NCBI GenBank assembly: GCA_963977065.1
Contig: CAXBNF010000011.1
Coordinates: 23,715-87,714, forward strand
From: Planktosalinus sp963977065
GTDB taxonomy: Bacteria; Bacteroidota; Bacteroidia; Flavobacteriales; Flavobacteriaceae
Reading direction: 5' to 3'
Length of the DNA: 64,000 nucleotides
Under the pieces are notes generated by a model that saw only the letters and a program-made list of their open reading frames with translations, had not been told where the DNA came from and ran no database searches. How positions within the stretch are numbered: position 1 is the stretch's first letter; every line of letters starts with the position of its first letter. Positions 37,038-45,388 of this stretch are shown piece by piece. Made by a program: the position numbers and the translations under genes.

Positions 37038-39095
37038 ATGGTTACACCCAAACGCTATACCATCACCGCAGCCTTACCTTATACTAACGGCCCTATTCAC
37101 ATTGGGCACCTGGCCGGTGTTTATGTACCCTCAGATATTTATGCCCGCTATTTGCGCATGCAGGGAAAAGATGTAGCTTTCATTTGCGGAAGCGATGAAC
37201 ACGGTGTGGCCATCCCCATGAAAGCCAAAAAAGAAGGTGTCTCCCCTCAGGAAGTCATTGACAAATACCACCATATCATCAAGCAATCGTTTGTGGATTT
37301 CGGGATCACCTTTGACAACTATTCACGCACCTCGGCAAAAATCCATCACGAAACAGCTTCAGAGTTTTTTAAGAAACTCTATGAAGACGGAAAATTTATC
37401 GAAGAGGTCACAGAACAACTATACGATCCCGAAGCAGACCAATTCCTTGCAGATCGCTTTGTCTCAGGAACCTGCCCGAAATGCGGTCACGATGAAGCCT
37501 ATGGCGACCAATGCGAAAAATGCGGCACTTCGCTCAACGCTACTGATTTAATCAATCCAAAATCAACCATCACAGGAGCCGTGCCGGTACTGAAAAAAAC
37601 CAAACACTGGTTCTTACCACTGGAAAACTATGAAGATTTCCTGAAACAATGGATACTCGTTGACCATAAAAAAGACTGGAAACCCAACGTGTACGGTCAG
37701 GTAAAATCCTGGATTGACGATGGCTTGCGTCCGCGTGCCGTCACCCGCGATCTGGATTGGGGCATCCCCGTACCCGTCGAAGGCGCTGAAGGAAAAGTAC
37801 TTTATGTCTGGTTTGATGCGCCCATTGGTTATATATCTTCAACTAAAGAGTGGGCTGCCCGAGAAGGAAAAGACTGGGAGCCTTACTGGAAAAGTGATGA
37901 CACCAAACTGGTTCATTTTATCGGTAAAGACAACATCGTCTTTCACTGTGTTATTTTTCCGGCGATGCTTAAAGCGGAAGGCAGCTATATCCTGCCCGAC
38001 AATGTACCCGCCAATGAATTTCTAAATCTGGAAGGCAACAAATTGTCAACGTCCAAAAACTGGGCAGTATGGTTGCACGAGTATCTGGAAGATTTCCCAG
38101 GGCAGCAGGATGTGTTGCGTTACACCTTGACGGCAACGGCTCCGGAAACCAAAGACAACGACTTTACCTGGAAAGACTTTCAGGCGCGAAACAACAATGA
38201 ATTGGTTGCCATTTTCGGCAATTTTATCAACCGTGTGGCGGTTTTGACCCATAAATATTATGAAGGTCACGTACCCCAACCATCCGAATTAAAGGATATT
38301 GACACCCAAACCCTGAATGAAATGAAAGCTTATCCGGATGTGATAGGCAGCTCTATTGAGCGTTACCGTTTTCGTGAAGCACAAGGTGAATTGATGAATT
38401 TAGCGCGTTTAGGAAACAAATATTTAGCTGACGAAGAACCCTGGAAAACCATCAAAACCGACGAAGAACGCACTAAAACCGTAATGTATGTCGCCCTGCA
38501 AATCGCAGCTGCACTGGCAGTTTTAAGCGAACCGTTTTTGCCATTTACGTCAAAAAAATTAAAAACCATTTTAGACTATGATACAGAAAACTGGGGTGCA
38601 CTGAAGACCCTGGAAACCGGTCATCAAATCGGTGAAGCCGAATTGCTTTTTTCCAAAATAGAAGACGAGCAAATACAGATACAACTTGTCAAATTGGAGG
38701 CCACTAAAGCATCCAATAAAAGCGAAAAACAAACAGAAGAAAAAACGAAGCTCATGCCACAAAAAGAAACCATAAATTTTGACGATTTCACCAAACTAGA
38801 TATGCGCGTAGGCACCATCATTGAAGCCGAAAAAATGCCCAAAGCCGATAAACTTTTAGTTTTAAAAGTAGATACCGGCCTTGATGTGCGCATCGTGGTT
38901 TCAGGAATAGCCGAAAGCTTCACTCCTGAAGAAATCATTGGAAAACAAGTCACCATTCTCATCAACCTCGCCCCCAGAAAACTGCGCGGCGTAGAAAGCC
39001 AGGGAATGATTCTAATGACTGAAAGTGCGGAAGGAAAATTGGTTTTTCTCAATCCTGATGTTGAAGGTGTTGGGAATGGAATGACTATCAATTAA
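37038..39095 (+). CDS. metG: Methionyl-tRNA synthetase with C-terminal tRNA-binding domain
   Basis: This 685-residue class I synthetase has its HIGH motif as PYTNGPIHIGHLAG and its KMSKS-type motif as GNKLSTSKNWAVW. The zinc-knuckle insert has CPKCGHDEAYGDQCEKCG. The C-terminal ~110 residues are an EMAP-II-like OB domain (FTKLDMRVGTIIEAEKM; ESQGMILMTES), joined by a Lys/Glu linker; this fusion gives the dimeric MetG type. The ATG at 37038 is preferred over a GTG at 37017, which would place the start only a few bases after the -7 element. Confidence 0.96.
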   Translation: MVTPKRYTITAALPYTNGPIHIGHLAGVYVPSDIYARYLRMQGKDVAFICGSDEHGVAIPMKAKKEGVSPQEVIDKYHHIIKQSFVDFGITFDNYSRTSAKIHHETASEFFKKLYEDGKFIEEVTEQLYDPEADQFLADRFVSGTCPKCGHDEAYGDQCEKCGTSLNATDLINPKSTITGAVPVLKKTKHWFLPLENYEDFLKQWILVDHKKDWKPNVYGQVKSWIDDGLRPRAVTRDLDWGIPVPVEGAEGKVLYVWFDAPIGYISSTKEWAAREGKDWEPYWKSDDTKLVHFIGKDNIVFHCVIFPAMLKAEGSYILPDNVPANEFLNLEGNKLSTSKNWAVWLHEYLEDFPGQQDVLRYTLTATAPETKDNDFTWKDFQARNNNELVAIFGNFINRVAVLTHKYYEGHVPQPSELKDIDTQTLNEMKAYPDVIGSSIERYRFREAQGELMNLARLGNKYLADEEPWKTIKTDEERTKTVMYVALQIAAALAVLSEPFLPFTSKKLKTILDYDTENWGALKTLETGHQIGEAELLFSKIEDEQIQIQLVKLEATKASNKSEKQTEEKTKLMPQKETINFDDFTKLDMRVGTIIEAEKMPKADKLLVLKVDTGLDVRIVVSGIAESFTPEEIIGKQVTILINLAPRKLRGVESQGMILMTESAEGKLVFLNPDVEGVGNGMTIN

Positions 39096-39099
39096 GTGG

Positions 39100-39350
39100 T
39101 CACTCTGCAATGTCGAGCGGTCACTGAGCGGAGCCGAAGTGTAAGCGGCAGTTTTAAATCCAAAGCTTATCTCCCGCCTTGCGCTTCATAGCTTCAGGCG
39201 GCGAAGCAGCAGATTTCGCAGATGTGCGCAGAAAAATTTATTAAAAATCTGCGAAGATCAGCGAGATCTGCGGGCTAACATTTTTCTCTAGTAGAAATAT
39301 TAAAAAAGTTAAAATCCTTTGTGCTTCTTAGTGCCCTTGTGCCTTAGTGG
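39100..39350. repeat. Composite intergenic repeat region between metG and tex
   Basis: This ~250-bp region contains three kinds of repetitive text. First comes a GTCGAGCGG...GAGCGGAGCCGAAG segment (39112-39140). Next are a series of CGCAGAT / ATCTGCG units (39205-39275), partly inverted to one another. Last is a series of TTGTGC(C)TTAGTG units (39318-39350), with ~12-bp periodicity. The GTG that could extend the tex frame lies inside the last series. No gene is seen here. Similar elements flank this gene block on both sides. Confidence 0.6.
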
Positions 39351-39376
39351 CTAAAAAAATTCCTCAATTTAAACTC

Positions 39377-41506
39377 ATGGAGCAACTTCTCCTCTACATC
39401 TCCCAAAACACCCAACTGCCAGCAGGCAGTATAAAAAACACCGTTCAATTACTAAATGAAGACTGTACCATTCCTTTTATAGCCCGCTACAGAAAGGAGC
39501 GCACCGGCAATCTCGACGAAGTGCAAATTGGTGATATCGTTCAATTTAAAGAACAATTTGAAGCCCTCGAAAAACGCAAAGCCAGTATCTTAAAAGCGCT
39601 GGAAGAGCAAGAAGTCTTAACTCCTGAGTTGCGCAAGAGCTTAGAAAACACTACCGACCTCACCACCCTGGAAGACCTTTACCTTCCCTTCAAAAAAAGC
39701 CGGAAAACCAAAGCCGAAACCGCCCGTAAAAACGGATTGGAACCGCTCGCTAAAATCATCATGGCACAAAATGCCACAGACCTTGAATCCATTGTTCACA
39801 AGTATACAAATGGTGAAGTCGCTTCAGTGGAAGACGCTCTTGAGGGCGCAAGGCACATCATCGCAGAATGGATCAACGAGCGCTCAGACATAAGAAACAC
39901 CTTGCGGAAACAGCTTGAAAACTTTGCGCTAATTACAACTAAAGTAGCCAAAGACAAAGCCGAAGACGAAAAAGCCCAAAAATACCGCGACTACTTTCAA
40001 TGGGAAGAAGCTTTAAAAACGTGTCCGTCACACCGTTTGCTCGCTATTTTGCGCGCAGAAACCGAAGGATTTATAAAAGTAAAAATAGAAATTGACGAAG
40101 AAAAAGCCATTTCAGCCATTGAAAGAAGAATCATCAAATCGCAAAACGAATGTGCAGATCAAATTGAGCTCGCCATCAAAGACAGTTACAAACGCCTGCT
40201 CTTCCCGGCCCTATCAAATGAACGGTTGAATGCTGCCAAAGAAGCTGCAGACGATACTGCGATTTCAGTATTTGCCAAGAACCTTCAGCAATTGTTGCTT
40301 GGAGCACCATTGGGTGAAAAACGCATTATGGCCATCGACCCGGGTTTCAGGACAGGTTGTAAAGTGGTATGTCTGGACGCTCAGGGCAACCTCAAGCACA
40401 ACGAAACCATTTTTCCGCACGCGCCTCAAAATGATGAAAAGGGTGCCATCAAAAAAATCAGTTCGCTGGCCGATGCTCATAAAATCGAAGCCATCGCGAT
40501 AGGTAACGGCACCGCTTCCCGCGAAACGGAACGCCTCATCAGAAAAATTCAGTTTAAAAAAGATATTCAGGTGTTTGTGGTTAGCGAAGCGGGAGCTTCC
40601 ATTTATTCGGCTTCCAAAATTGCCCGGGAAGAATTTCCAAATTATGATGTGACCGTTCGGGGTGCCGTTTCCATTGGAAGGCGACTTGCCGACCCACTTG
40701 CCGAACTAGTTAAAATCGACGCCAAGTCCATTGGTGTGGGACAATACCAGCACGATGTGGATCAAACCAAATTGAAAACAGCCCTTGACCGGGTGGTGGA
40801 AAGTTGTGTGAATTCGGTGGGGGTGAATATCAATACAGCAAGCCACTCATTGCTCGCCTATGTTTCAGGGGTTGGACCCAAACTGGCTGAAAACATTTTC
40901 GTTTACCGCGAAAAAAACGGTGCATTTACTTCCCGTGAGGAAATCAAAAAAGTTCCCCGTCTGGGCGGAAAAGCCTTTGAACAAAGCGCCGGATTTTTAC
41001 GCATCAAAAACGGAAAGAATCCATTGGACAACTCGGCCGTGCATCCTGAAAGTTATGATTTGGTCAACCAAATGGCCAAGGATTTAAAAATGGATGTTTC
41101 CGATTTGATTGGAAATACGGAGGTTTTAAAAAGCATACCAAAAGAAAACTATGTGAGCGAAAATGTGGGTCTGCTCACATTGGAAGACATTATCAACGAA
41201 CTCGAAAAACCCGGACTCGACACGCGGGAGCAGGCAAAGGTGTTTACCTTTAACCAAAACATCAAAACCATCAACGACCTGAAAGAAGGGCAATTGTTGC
41301 CGGGTATTGTCAACAACATCACTAATTTTGGATGTTTTGTGGACATCGGTATCAAAGAAAGCGGACTCATACATATCTCCAACCTCGCTGATGGTTTTGT
41401 AAGCGATGTGAATGCTCACGTGAGTTTGCATCAGCAAATCGTAGTAAAAGTACTGGATGTGGATATCGAACGAAAACGGATACAGTTGAAATTGCATAAG
41501 TTGTAA
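39377..41506 (+). CDS. tex: Tex family RNA-binding transcription accessory protein
   Basis: This 709-residue conserved protein has a Tex-N helical domain (LLNEDCTIPFIARYRKERTGNLDE), a YqgF/RuvC-like domain (IMAIDPGFRTGCKVVCLDAQ), helix-hairpin-helix motifs (LLAYVSGVGPKLAENIFVYR) and a C-terminal S1 RNA-binding domain (LLPGIVNNITNFGCFVDIGI; GLIHISNLADGFVSD). The ATG at 39377 gives the usual family length; the upstream GTG start is in repeat DNA. It probably acts in transcription or RNA turnover; the exact role is unresolved in the family. Confidence 0.94.
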   Translation: MEQLLLYISQNTQLPAGSIKNTVQLLNEDCTIPFIARYRKERTGNLDEVQIGDIVQFKEQFEALEKRKASILKALEEQEVLTPELRKSLENTTDLTTLEDLYLPFKKSRKTKAETARKNGLEPLAKIIMAQNATDLESIVHKYTNGEVASVEDALEGARHIIAEWINERSDIRNTLRKQLENFALITTKVAKDKAEDEKAQKYRDYFQWEEALKTCPSHRLLAILRAETEGFIKVKIEIDEEKAISAIERRIIKSQNECADQIELAIKDSYKRLLFPALSNERLNAAKEAADDTAISVFAKNLQQLLLGAPLGEKRIMAIDPGFRTGCKVVCLDAQGNLKHNETIFPHAPQNDEKGAIKKISSLADAHKIEAIAIGNGTASRETERLIRKIQFKKDIQVFVVSEAGASIYSASKIAREEFPNYDVTVRGAVSIGRRLADPLAELVKIDAKSIGVGQYQHDVDQTKLKTALDRVVESCVNSVGVNINTASHSLLAYVSGVGPKLAENIFVYREKNGAFTSREEIKKVPRLGGKAFEQSAGFLRIKNGKNPLDNSAVHPESYDLVNQMAKDLKMDVSDLIGNTEVLKSIPKENYVSENVGLLTLEDIINELEKPGLDTREQAKVFTFNQNIKTINDLKEGQLLPGIVNNITNFGCFVDIGIKESGLIHISNLADGFVSDVNAHVSLHQQIVVKVLDVDIERKRIQLKLHKL

Positions 41507-41507
41507 A

Positions 41508-41560
41508 TAGCACGCGGATGACGCGGATTAGACAGATTTTCGCGGATTTTTTGTAGTGTA
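41508..41560. repeat. Periodic intergenic repeat (CGCGGAT type)
   Basis: Units ACGCGGATGACGCGGATTAG and TTTTCGCGGATTTT sit directly after the tex stop. They belong to the same general style as the CGCAGAT units before tex, but with a different core. Confidence 0.5.
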
Positions 41561-41574
41561 CTAAAAAAAATAAA

Positions 41575-42480
41575 ATGCTCAAAATAGCCTATCATCCTAT
41601 TTACAAACACCCACTTCCTGAAGGACACCGTTTCCCGATGGACAAATATGAATTGATACCGCAGCAACTGTTGCACGAAGGGACCTGTACTGCTGAAAAT
41701 TTTTTTGAACCCGGAGCTGCAGATGAAGCGCACATTTTGGCGGTACACACGCAAGAATACCTTAATAACCTTAAAAACCAAACATTAATTAAAAGTGCTG
41801 CGCGAAAAATAGGTTTTCCATTAAGTGAAACTTTGGTGAAAAGGGAAAGTATCATCACACAGGGAACCATTCAGGCCAGTGAGTTTGCATTGAAATATGG
41901 TATTGCCATGAACATCGCCGGCGGTACACACCACGCTTATACCAATCGCGGAGAAGGGTTTTGCCTGTATAACGATCAGGCGATTGGGGCTCGTTATTTA
42001 TTAAATAAAGGGTTGGCTAAAAAGATACTCATCGTCGATCTCGATGTGCATCAGGGCAACGGTACTGCTGAAATATTTCAGGAGGATTCTTCAGTTTTCA
42101 CATTCTCCATGCACGGTGCCGGAAACTACCCGTTTCAGAAAGAAAAATCTGATTTGGATATTGGTTTAGGTGATGGTATAGGAGATGCTGAGTACTTAAA
42201 AACCCTGAAAGAAACCCTTCCCAAGTTGATTGAAGAACAACAACCCGATTTTATTTACTATCTCTGTGGTGTGGATATTTTGGAAAGTGACAAGCTAGGA
42301 AGGCTCAGCTGCACTATTGATGGTTGTAAAGAACGCGACCGTTATGTATTACAAATCTGCAAGGACCATAAAATTCCTGTTATGTGCAGTATGGGTGGCG
42401 GCTACTCGCCCGATCTTAAAATTATTGTGGAGGCACACTCCAACACCTACAGGCTGGCACAGGAGATTTATTTTTGGTAA
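41575..42480 (+). CDS. Histone deacetylase family protein (zinc amidohydrolase)
   Basis: This 301-residue cytosolic enzyme of the arginase/deacetylase fold carries the family motifs GGTHHAYTNRGEGFCLYND (His pair), VDLDVHQGNGTAEIF (metal Asp/His), FSMHGAGNYPF and LCGVDILESDKLGRL (second metal Asp). A late segment MCSMGGGYSPD supplies the Gly-rich loop. Bacterial members deacetylate polyamines or small N-acetyl substrates; the substrate is unknown here. It follows tex by 68 bp, separated by a repeat, and is probably transcribed separately or by read-through. Confidence 0.92.
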   Translation: MLKIAYHPIYKHPLPEGHRFPMDKYELIPQQLLHEGTCTAENFFEPGAADEAHILAVHTQEYLNNLKNQTLIKSAARKIGFPLSETLVKRESIITQGTIQASEFALKYGIAMNIAGGTHHAYTNRGEGFCLYNDQAIGARYLLNKGLAKKILIVDLDVHQGNGTAEIFQEDSSVFTFSMHGAGNYPFQKEKSDLDIGLGDGIGDAEYLKTLKETLPKLIEEQQPDFIYYLCGVDILESDKLGRLSCTIDGCKERDRYVLQICKDHKIPVMCSMGGGYSPDLKIIVEAHSNTYRLAQEIYFW

Positions 42481-42513
42481 AAAAAATGCGCCGAAATCAT
42501 TTTCGACGCATTC
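42481..42513. terminator. Bidirectional terminator between the deacetylase and slipin genes
   Basis: The stem AATGCGcCGAAA / TTTTCGaCGCATT (one internal mismatch) has A-runs before it and lies between the two convergent stops. Confidence 0.75.
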
Positions 42514-42514
42514 C

Positions 42515-43615
42515 TTATTTATTAACAGAAAAAATATCTTTTAACTGTTTCACAACACCACCATTACCTGAGATAGAGATTTCACCAATCTTGTCGGCAA
42601 TTTTCTCAACATACTCCATCTCTTTCAATTTGAAAAGCATGTCATTATCTTCCATCAATTTGGCAGTGTTTAACAAACTTCTTGTAGAAGCTGTTTCTTC
42701 CCTTCTGGTAATCACATTGGCCTGTGCCTTTTTTTGGGCAACAAGAACCTGATTCATAATCTCCTTCATATCCCCGGGCAAAATCACGTCCCTGATACCT
42801 GTATTGAGTACCTCAACACCGAGACTTGCAGCTTCTTTTTTAACTTTTTCAAATACTGCATTTGCAATACTATCTTTGTTTTCAAGAAGCTCATCCAAGG
42901 TATAAGTTCCCACATAAGCACGAAGGGCCAACTGCAACACAACATACAATTGCTTTTCATAGTCTTTGTTGTCCATAAGCGCTTTTACAATATCTGTTAC
43001 TTTATACTTGGTGTAAAAGTTGATACGTATGGCTGCTTTATCTTTGGTCAGCAATTCCTGTCCGGCAATTTCAAGTTGCAACTGTCTCATGTCCGCTTTT
43101 GCAATCTTGATGGTTGTGTCATTCCTCCAGAAACGGTATGTACCGCTTTCCAGGATTTTGACAAATACATCATCAACGATGAACACGGCTTTTTCATAAG
43201 CAGCTACTTCAAAGATTCGTATGTGTTTGCTCAATTCATAATTACTAAAAAGTGCTTTATCAATCTTTTCAGTAATGTATATTTTACTAAGATCTGCATA
43301 GGTAAACTGGTAGTCTACCAGCGTATTCCAGTAAATATACTTTCCGGCGGTAAGGATGTTTTTAAAGTTTCCTCTTTCATAAACCAATACAATCTCGTTA
43401 TCCTTTACCTCATTGATGTGCAGCATACTTTTTAGTTTGCTGTCCTCAAGCAATATTTCAATTGCTACCGGAGGGACAAAAGGCCTTGAAAGGTCAAAAA
43501 TCATTACGGTTTCAAACAATCCCAACCAGTGAACACCACTGCTTATTGTGCGTTTGTAATCTCCTCTTTTGAAGACCATACCTGCTTTTCCCTCATTTAT
43601 TCTTATTCTTTTCAT
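42515..43615 (-). CDS. Slipin / SPFH (band 7) protein without N-terminal membrane anchor
   Basis: This 366-residue protein's SPFH domain covers ~130-290 (EKAVFIVDDVFVKILESGTYRFW; AIRINFYTKYKVTDIVKAL; LGVEVLNTGIRDVILPGDMKE). A helical tail follows with VLVAQKKAQANVITRREETA, the conserved post-SPFH coil. Unlike classical slipins there is no N-terminal hydrophobic hairpin. Instead residues 1-120 look like a second, divergent SPFH-like lobe (GKAGMVFKRGDYKRTISSGVHWL; NEIVLVYERGNFKNILTAGKYIYW), suggesting an internal duplication. Slipins of this sort are often next to RNA-repair genes in other bacteria (from memory). Here the neighbour is a tRNA-like cluster. Confidence 0.85.
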   Translation of the reverse strand: MKRIRINEGKAGMVFKRGDYKRTISSGVHWLGLFETVMIFDLSRPFVPPVAIEILLEDSKLKSMLHINEVKDNEIVLVYERGNFKNILTAGKYIYWNTLVDYQFTYADLSKIYITEKIDKALFSNYELSKHIRIFEVAAYEKAVFIVDDVFVKILESGTYRFWRNDTTIKIAKADMRQLQLEIAGQELLTKDKAAIRINFYTKYKVTDIVKALMDNKDYEKQLYVVLQLALRAYVGTYTLDELLENKDSIANAVFEKVKKEAASLGVEVLNTGIRDVILPGDMKEIMNQVLVAQKKAQANVITRREETASTRSLLNTAKLMEDNDMLFKLKEMEYVEKIADKIGEISISGNGGVVKQLKDIFSVNK

Positions 43616-43936
43616 TTTATTTGATTTTAAAAACTTGTTTTCGCAAGTTTGATTTTACATTTAAATTTTAGAACAGGGAGAGGGAATCACCTTTCAGGAG
43701 CGGAAGTACTCTATTTTTAAATGCCAACAAACTGTTTTTTTTAATTGATATGATAAGCGTTTTCCCCATTATATGGTTTGAATTCAAATCTTCAATTTTG
43801 AAAAAGAGCCTGCTTTTCTTTAAAAGTAAAAGCACTTCAAAGTTCCGTCAAAGCTGTTGTTGATAAAATCACAACAACCGATTTCCTCACACTATTCTTC
43901 TTTTATTGGTAATCAGTTTTAAAAGATGATCTGCTT
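43616..43936 (-). other. Non-coding leader region upstream of the slipin gene
   Basis: This ~320-bp gap contains an AACTTG / CAAGTT hairpin (43632-43649, in the slipin 5' leader on the minus strand) and a GTTGTTG / CAACAAC hairpin near 43855-43877. A 33-codon minus-strand ORF (43668-43769, product beginning MGKTLIISIKKNSLLAF) has no recognisable family and may be spurious. Taken with the tRNA-like units immediately beyond, it may belong to a structured RNA region. Confidence 0.35.
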
Positions 43937-44004
43937 TTTGAGTGGATTTTAAGTCCACATCCTACGTTACAAGCGTAGTGCTCTACCAACTGAGCTACAA
44001 AAAC
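43937..44004 (-). pseudogene. tRNA-Thr(TGT)-like sequence with aberrant T arm
   Basis: On the minus strand a near-perfect tRNA D arm (TAGCTCAGTTGGTAGAGC) is followed by a perfect anticodon stem-loop, CTACG-CTTGTAA-CGTAG, anticodon TGT (Thr). The variable region is short. The T stem GTGGA/TCCAC closes a loop CTTAAAA that lacks the invariant TTC. The acceptor strands (GTTTTTG and CAAAAAG) pair imperfectly. It is either a decayed tRNA gene or a tRNA-like non-coding RNA. The regular arrangement with two further units favours a purposeful cluster, but this is inference. Confidence 0.5.
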
Positions 44005-44020
44005 AAGAGGTATGAATTCT

Positions 44021-44090
44021 GGTTTTTGACCGGAATCGAACCGGCGACATCCACATCTGGTGTTCTAGCCACTGAACTATCCGTAAAAAC
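44021..44090 (-). pseudogene. tRNA-like sequence with truncated anticodon arm (His-like)
   Basis: On the minus strand a D-arm-like GTTCAGTGGCTAGAAC and a perfect T arm (GCCGG-TTCGATT-CCGGT) with CAAAAAC as 3' acceptor strand are present. The anticodon arm is reduced to CCA-GATG-TGG instead of 5 bp with a 7-nt loop; compared with a tRNA-His(GTG) the 3' stem is missing. The 5' end (GTTTTTACGGATA) can pair only partly with the 3' strand. It could not act as a standard tRNA. tRNA mimics of this sort occur in bacterial Y RNAs, but decay is the null explanation. Confidence 0.45.
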
Positions 44091-44140
44091 GGAGTGGGAA
44101 TCGAACCCACGACCTACAGAGTCGCAACTGTTTTTTGGCT
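44091..44140 (-). pseudogene. Partial tRNA-like sequence (T arm and distorted anticodon arm)
   Basis: On the minus strand a canonical variable loop and T arm (AGGTC, then GTGGG-TTCGATT-CCCAC) is preceded by ACAG-TTGCGACT-CTGT, an anticodon-like arm with an 8-nt loop containing GCG. No D arm is recognisable further upstream. Its 3' end runs directly into the next tRNA-like unit. Confidence 0.4.
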
Positions 44141-44324
44141 AACAGCAAAAACCTTCAAGCCAAGTTGTATATGAAAGGGTAATACAAAATTTGCAACCCC
44201 TCACACAATGGTGCTGTACAGAAACACGCAACGAGACTCCTCTTGATATTTTAAGCACGGCAAACAAATAAACCACGGTACCTGATGATCTACTGGTTTC
44301 AACAATTTCAAATTTTGAAACTAT

Positions 44325-44861
44325 CTATTTCACCGACTTCTTTTTGTTTTTGTTTTTGGATTTTGACTTTGCTTTCTTATGAGGAAGTTTTTGCTTTACT
44401 CTTTTTATTTCTTCCTCAACAAAACTTATAAAAGCAGAATTACATCCCATTTTCAATGCTTTTTTGTAGGCTTTTTTTGCCTCTTTCCATTTCATTAAAA
44501 CTTCTAAAAGCTGTCCCTGAATTAATTGTAAACTTGCTTTGTCAGTTCCTTTGATGCTTAAAGCAAAGTCAAGTAACTTTTGTGCTTCTTGATAATCTTC
44601 ATTTTGTATCAGCACCCTTATATAATCAGGGTAAAGCATCGGGTTTTCCATTTTTAGGGCAAGGGCTTCAGCAAAGTAACTTTTAGCGGTCTCATAATCC
44701 CCTAATTGTTCTGCCGAAAATTTTGCCATCAAACAGAGCGCCTGAACATTGTTCTTGTCATAAGACAAAGCATAGTTTAAAGCTTCTATGGTTTCTTCCA
44801 GATTGTATGGATAGGCATCCATAGCTTTGAAAATGTAACTATTGTATAGTGTTGTTTCCAT
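44325..44861 (-). CDS. TPR protein with lysine-rich C-terminal tail
   Basis: This 178-residue cytosolic protein has three to four tetratricopeptide repeats (e.g. NNVQALCLMAKFSAEQLGDY, ETAKSYFAEALALKMENP, KWKEAKKAYKKALKMGCN) followed by a ~25-residue tail of Lys/Ser/Asn (KLPHKKAKSKSKNKNKKKS). Such a basic tail suggests nucleic-acid (RNA) binding. The gene lies next to the tRNA-like cluster and the slipin on the same strand. I do not recognise a named family; a link to the neighbouring RNA elements is inference. Confidence 0.7.
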   Translation of the reverse strand: METTLYNSYIFKAMDAYPYNLEETIEALNYALSYDKNNVQALCLMAKFSAEQLGDYETAKSYFAEALALKMENPMLYPDYIRVLIQNEDYQEAQKLLDFALSIKGTDKASLQLIQGQLLEVLMKWKEAKKAYKKALKMGCNSAFISFVEEEIKRVKQKLPHKKAKSKSKNKNKKKSVK

Positions 44862-44881
44862 TACGATTTATTTTATAGTTT

Positions 44882-44910
44882 AAAATAGAAAGCCCTTTTG
44901 GCTTTCACTC
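44882..44910 (-). terminator. Terminator-like hairpin upstream of the TPR gene
   Basis: On the minus strand GAAAGCC-AAAAG-GGCTTTC is followed by TATTTT. It would end a transcript coming from the 45.1-kb promoter before it reaches the TPR gene, or act as an attenuator of it. Confidence 0.6.
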
Positions 44911-45071
44911 CCGTAACGGAATGTGATGAAGGTAATTCCAACAAAAATCCGAAACGGTTAGGTTTTGCTTCGGATCTTTATCATACTCTAGAAGAGATTA
45001 AAATTCCGAAGCGGGTCTTTCAGCATATCAAAATGCTTTTGACGTTCTGAGGTGTTTAATCGATACCACAT
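44905..45071 (-). pseudogene. Frameshifted small ORF or structured RNA between the 45.1-kb promoter and the TPR gene
   Basis: A 27-codon ORF (MWYRLNTSERQKHFDMLKDP..., ending with TAG at 44988) is continued, one frame away, by a protein-like stretch (EYDKDPKQNLTVSDFCWNYL...) ending at TGA 44905-44907. A single-base indel near 44988 would join them into a ~55-residue protein. The DNA also forms a hairpin GCTTCGGA / TCCGAAGC (44967-45012). It is therefore either a decayed small gene or a structured RNA with accidental ORFs. It lies downstream of a good promoter and ends at a terminator. Confidence 0.4.
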
Positions 45072-45125
45072 AGCTTCTGTTATTTAATGAATAATTTGTT
45101 TTTGGCAATCCTTAAAATTGCGATG

Positions 45126-45156
45126 CAAAGATGCGGGTATTTTTTTAAATTCCAAA
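45126..45156 (-). promoter_or_regulatory. Bacteroidetes-type promoter reading towards the TPR gene
   Basis: On the minus strand TTTG (45153-45156), a 19-bp spacer and CATCTTTG (45126-45133) match the consensus with one deviation (C for T at the first -7 position). The predicted start is near 45120. This gives either a ~235-nt RNA ending at the 44.89-kb hairpin or a long leader for the TPR gene. Confidence 0.55.
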
Positions 45157-45388
45157 TAAATTTTAATTTTTATTTATTTGGTTTTCAGTTACTTGTGTTG
45201 ATTTTAGGCCATAGAAATCCCTGTCGGCTTCTTGCCGATTTGCAGTGTTCTTAGGTTCAAAAACTTAGCATTCAAGGGTCATATTTGCTGTCTATCTTTT
45301 CTCTTTTAAATTTTTAAAAAATTGCATAAAAAAAAGCATTCGAATTAACGGACGCTCTTATATAGTTGGTTTAAATTCTATTAAATGA
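45157..45388. other. AT-rich intergenic stretch with no recognised gene
   Basis: Apart from the terminator-like hairpin of the 40-residue ORF and a small CGGC-TTCTT-GCCG hairpin near 45217-45230, I see nothing that can be supported here. Confidence 0.4.

Noticed and set aside
39347..39376. Extended N-terminus of Tex from a GTG
   Set aside because: The extension is encoded by the periodic intergenic repeat; the ATG at 39377 gives the normal family length.
43937..44090. Possibility of a circularly permuted tRNA (3' acceptor CAAAAAC of the second unit pairing with 5' GTTTTTG of the first)
   Set aside because: The first unit already contains its own anticodon and T arms, so the pairing is more simply explained by shared A/T-rich flanks or recombination between units.
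43942..44142. A 66-codon plus-strand ORF (ESNPRPTESQ... type)
   Set aside because: It is the antisense of the three tRNA-like T arms; such translations are well-known artefacts of tRNA arrays.
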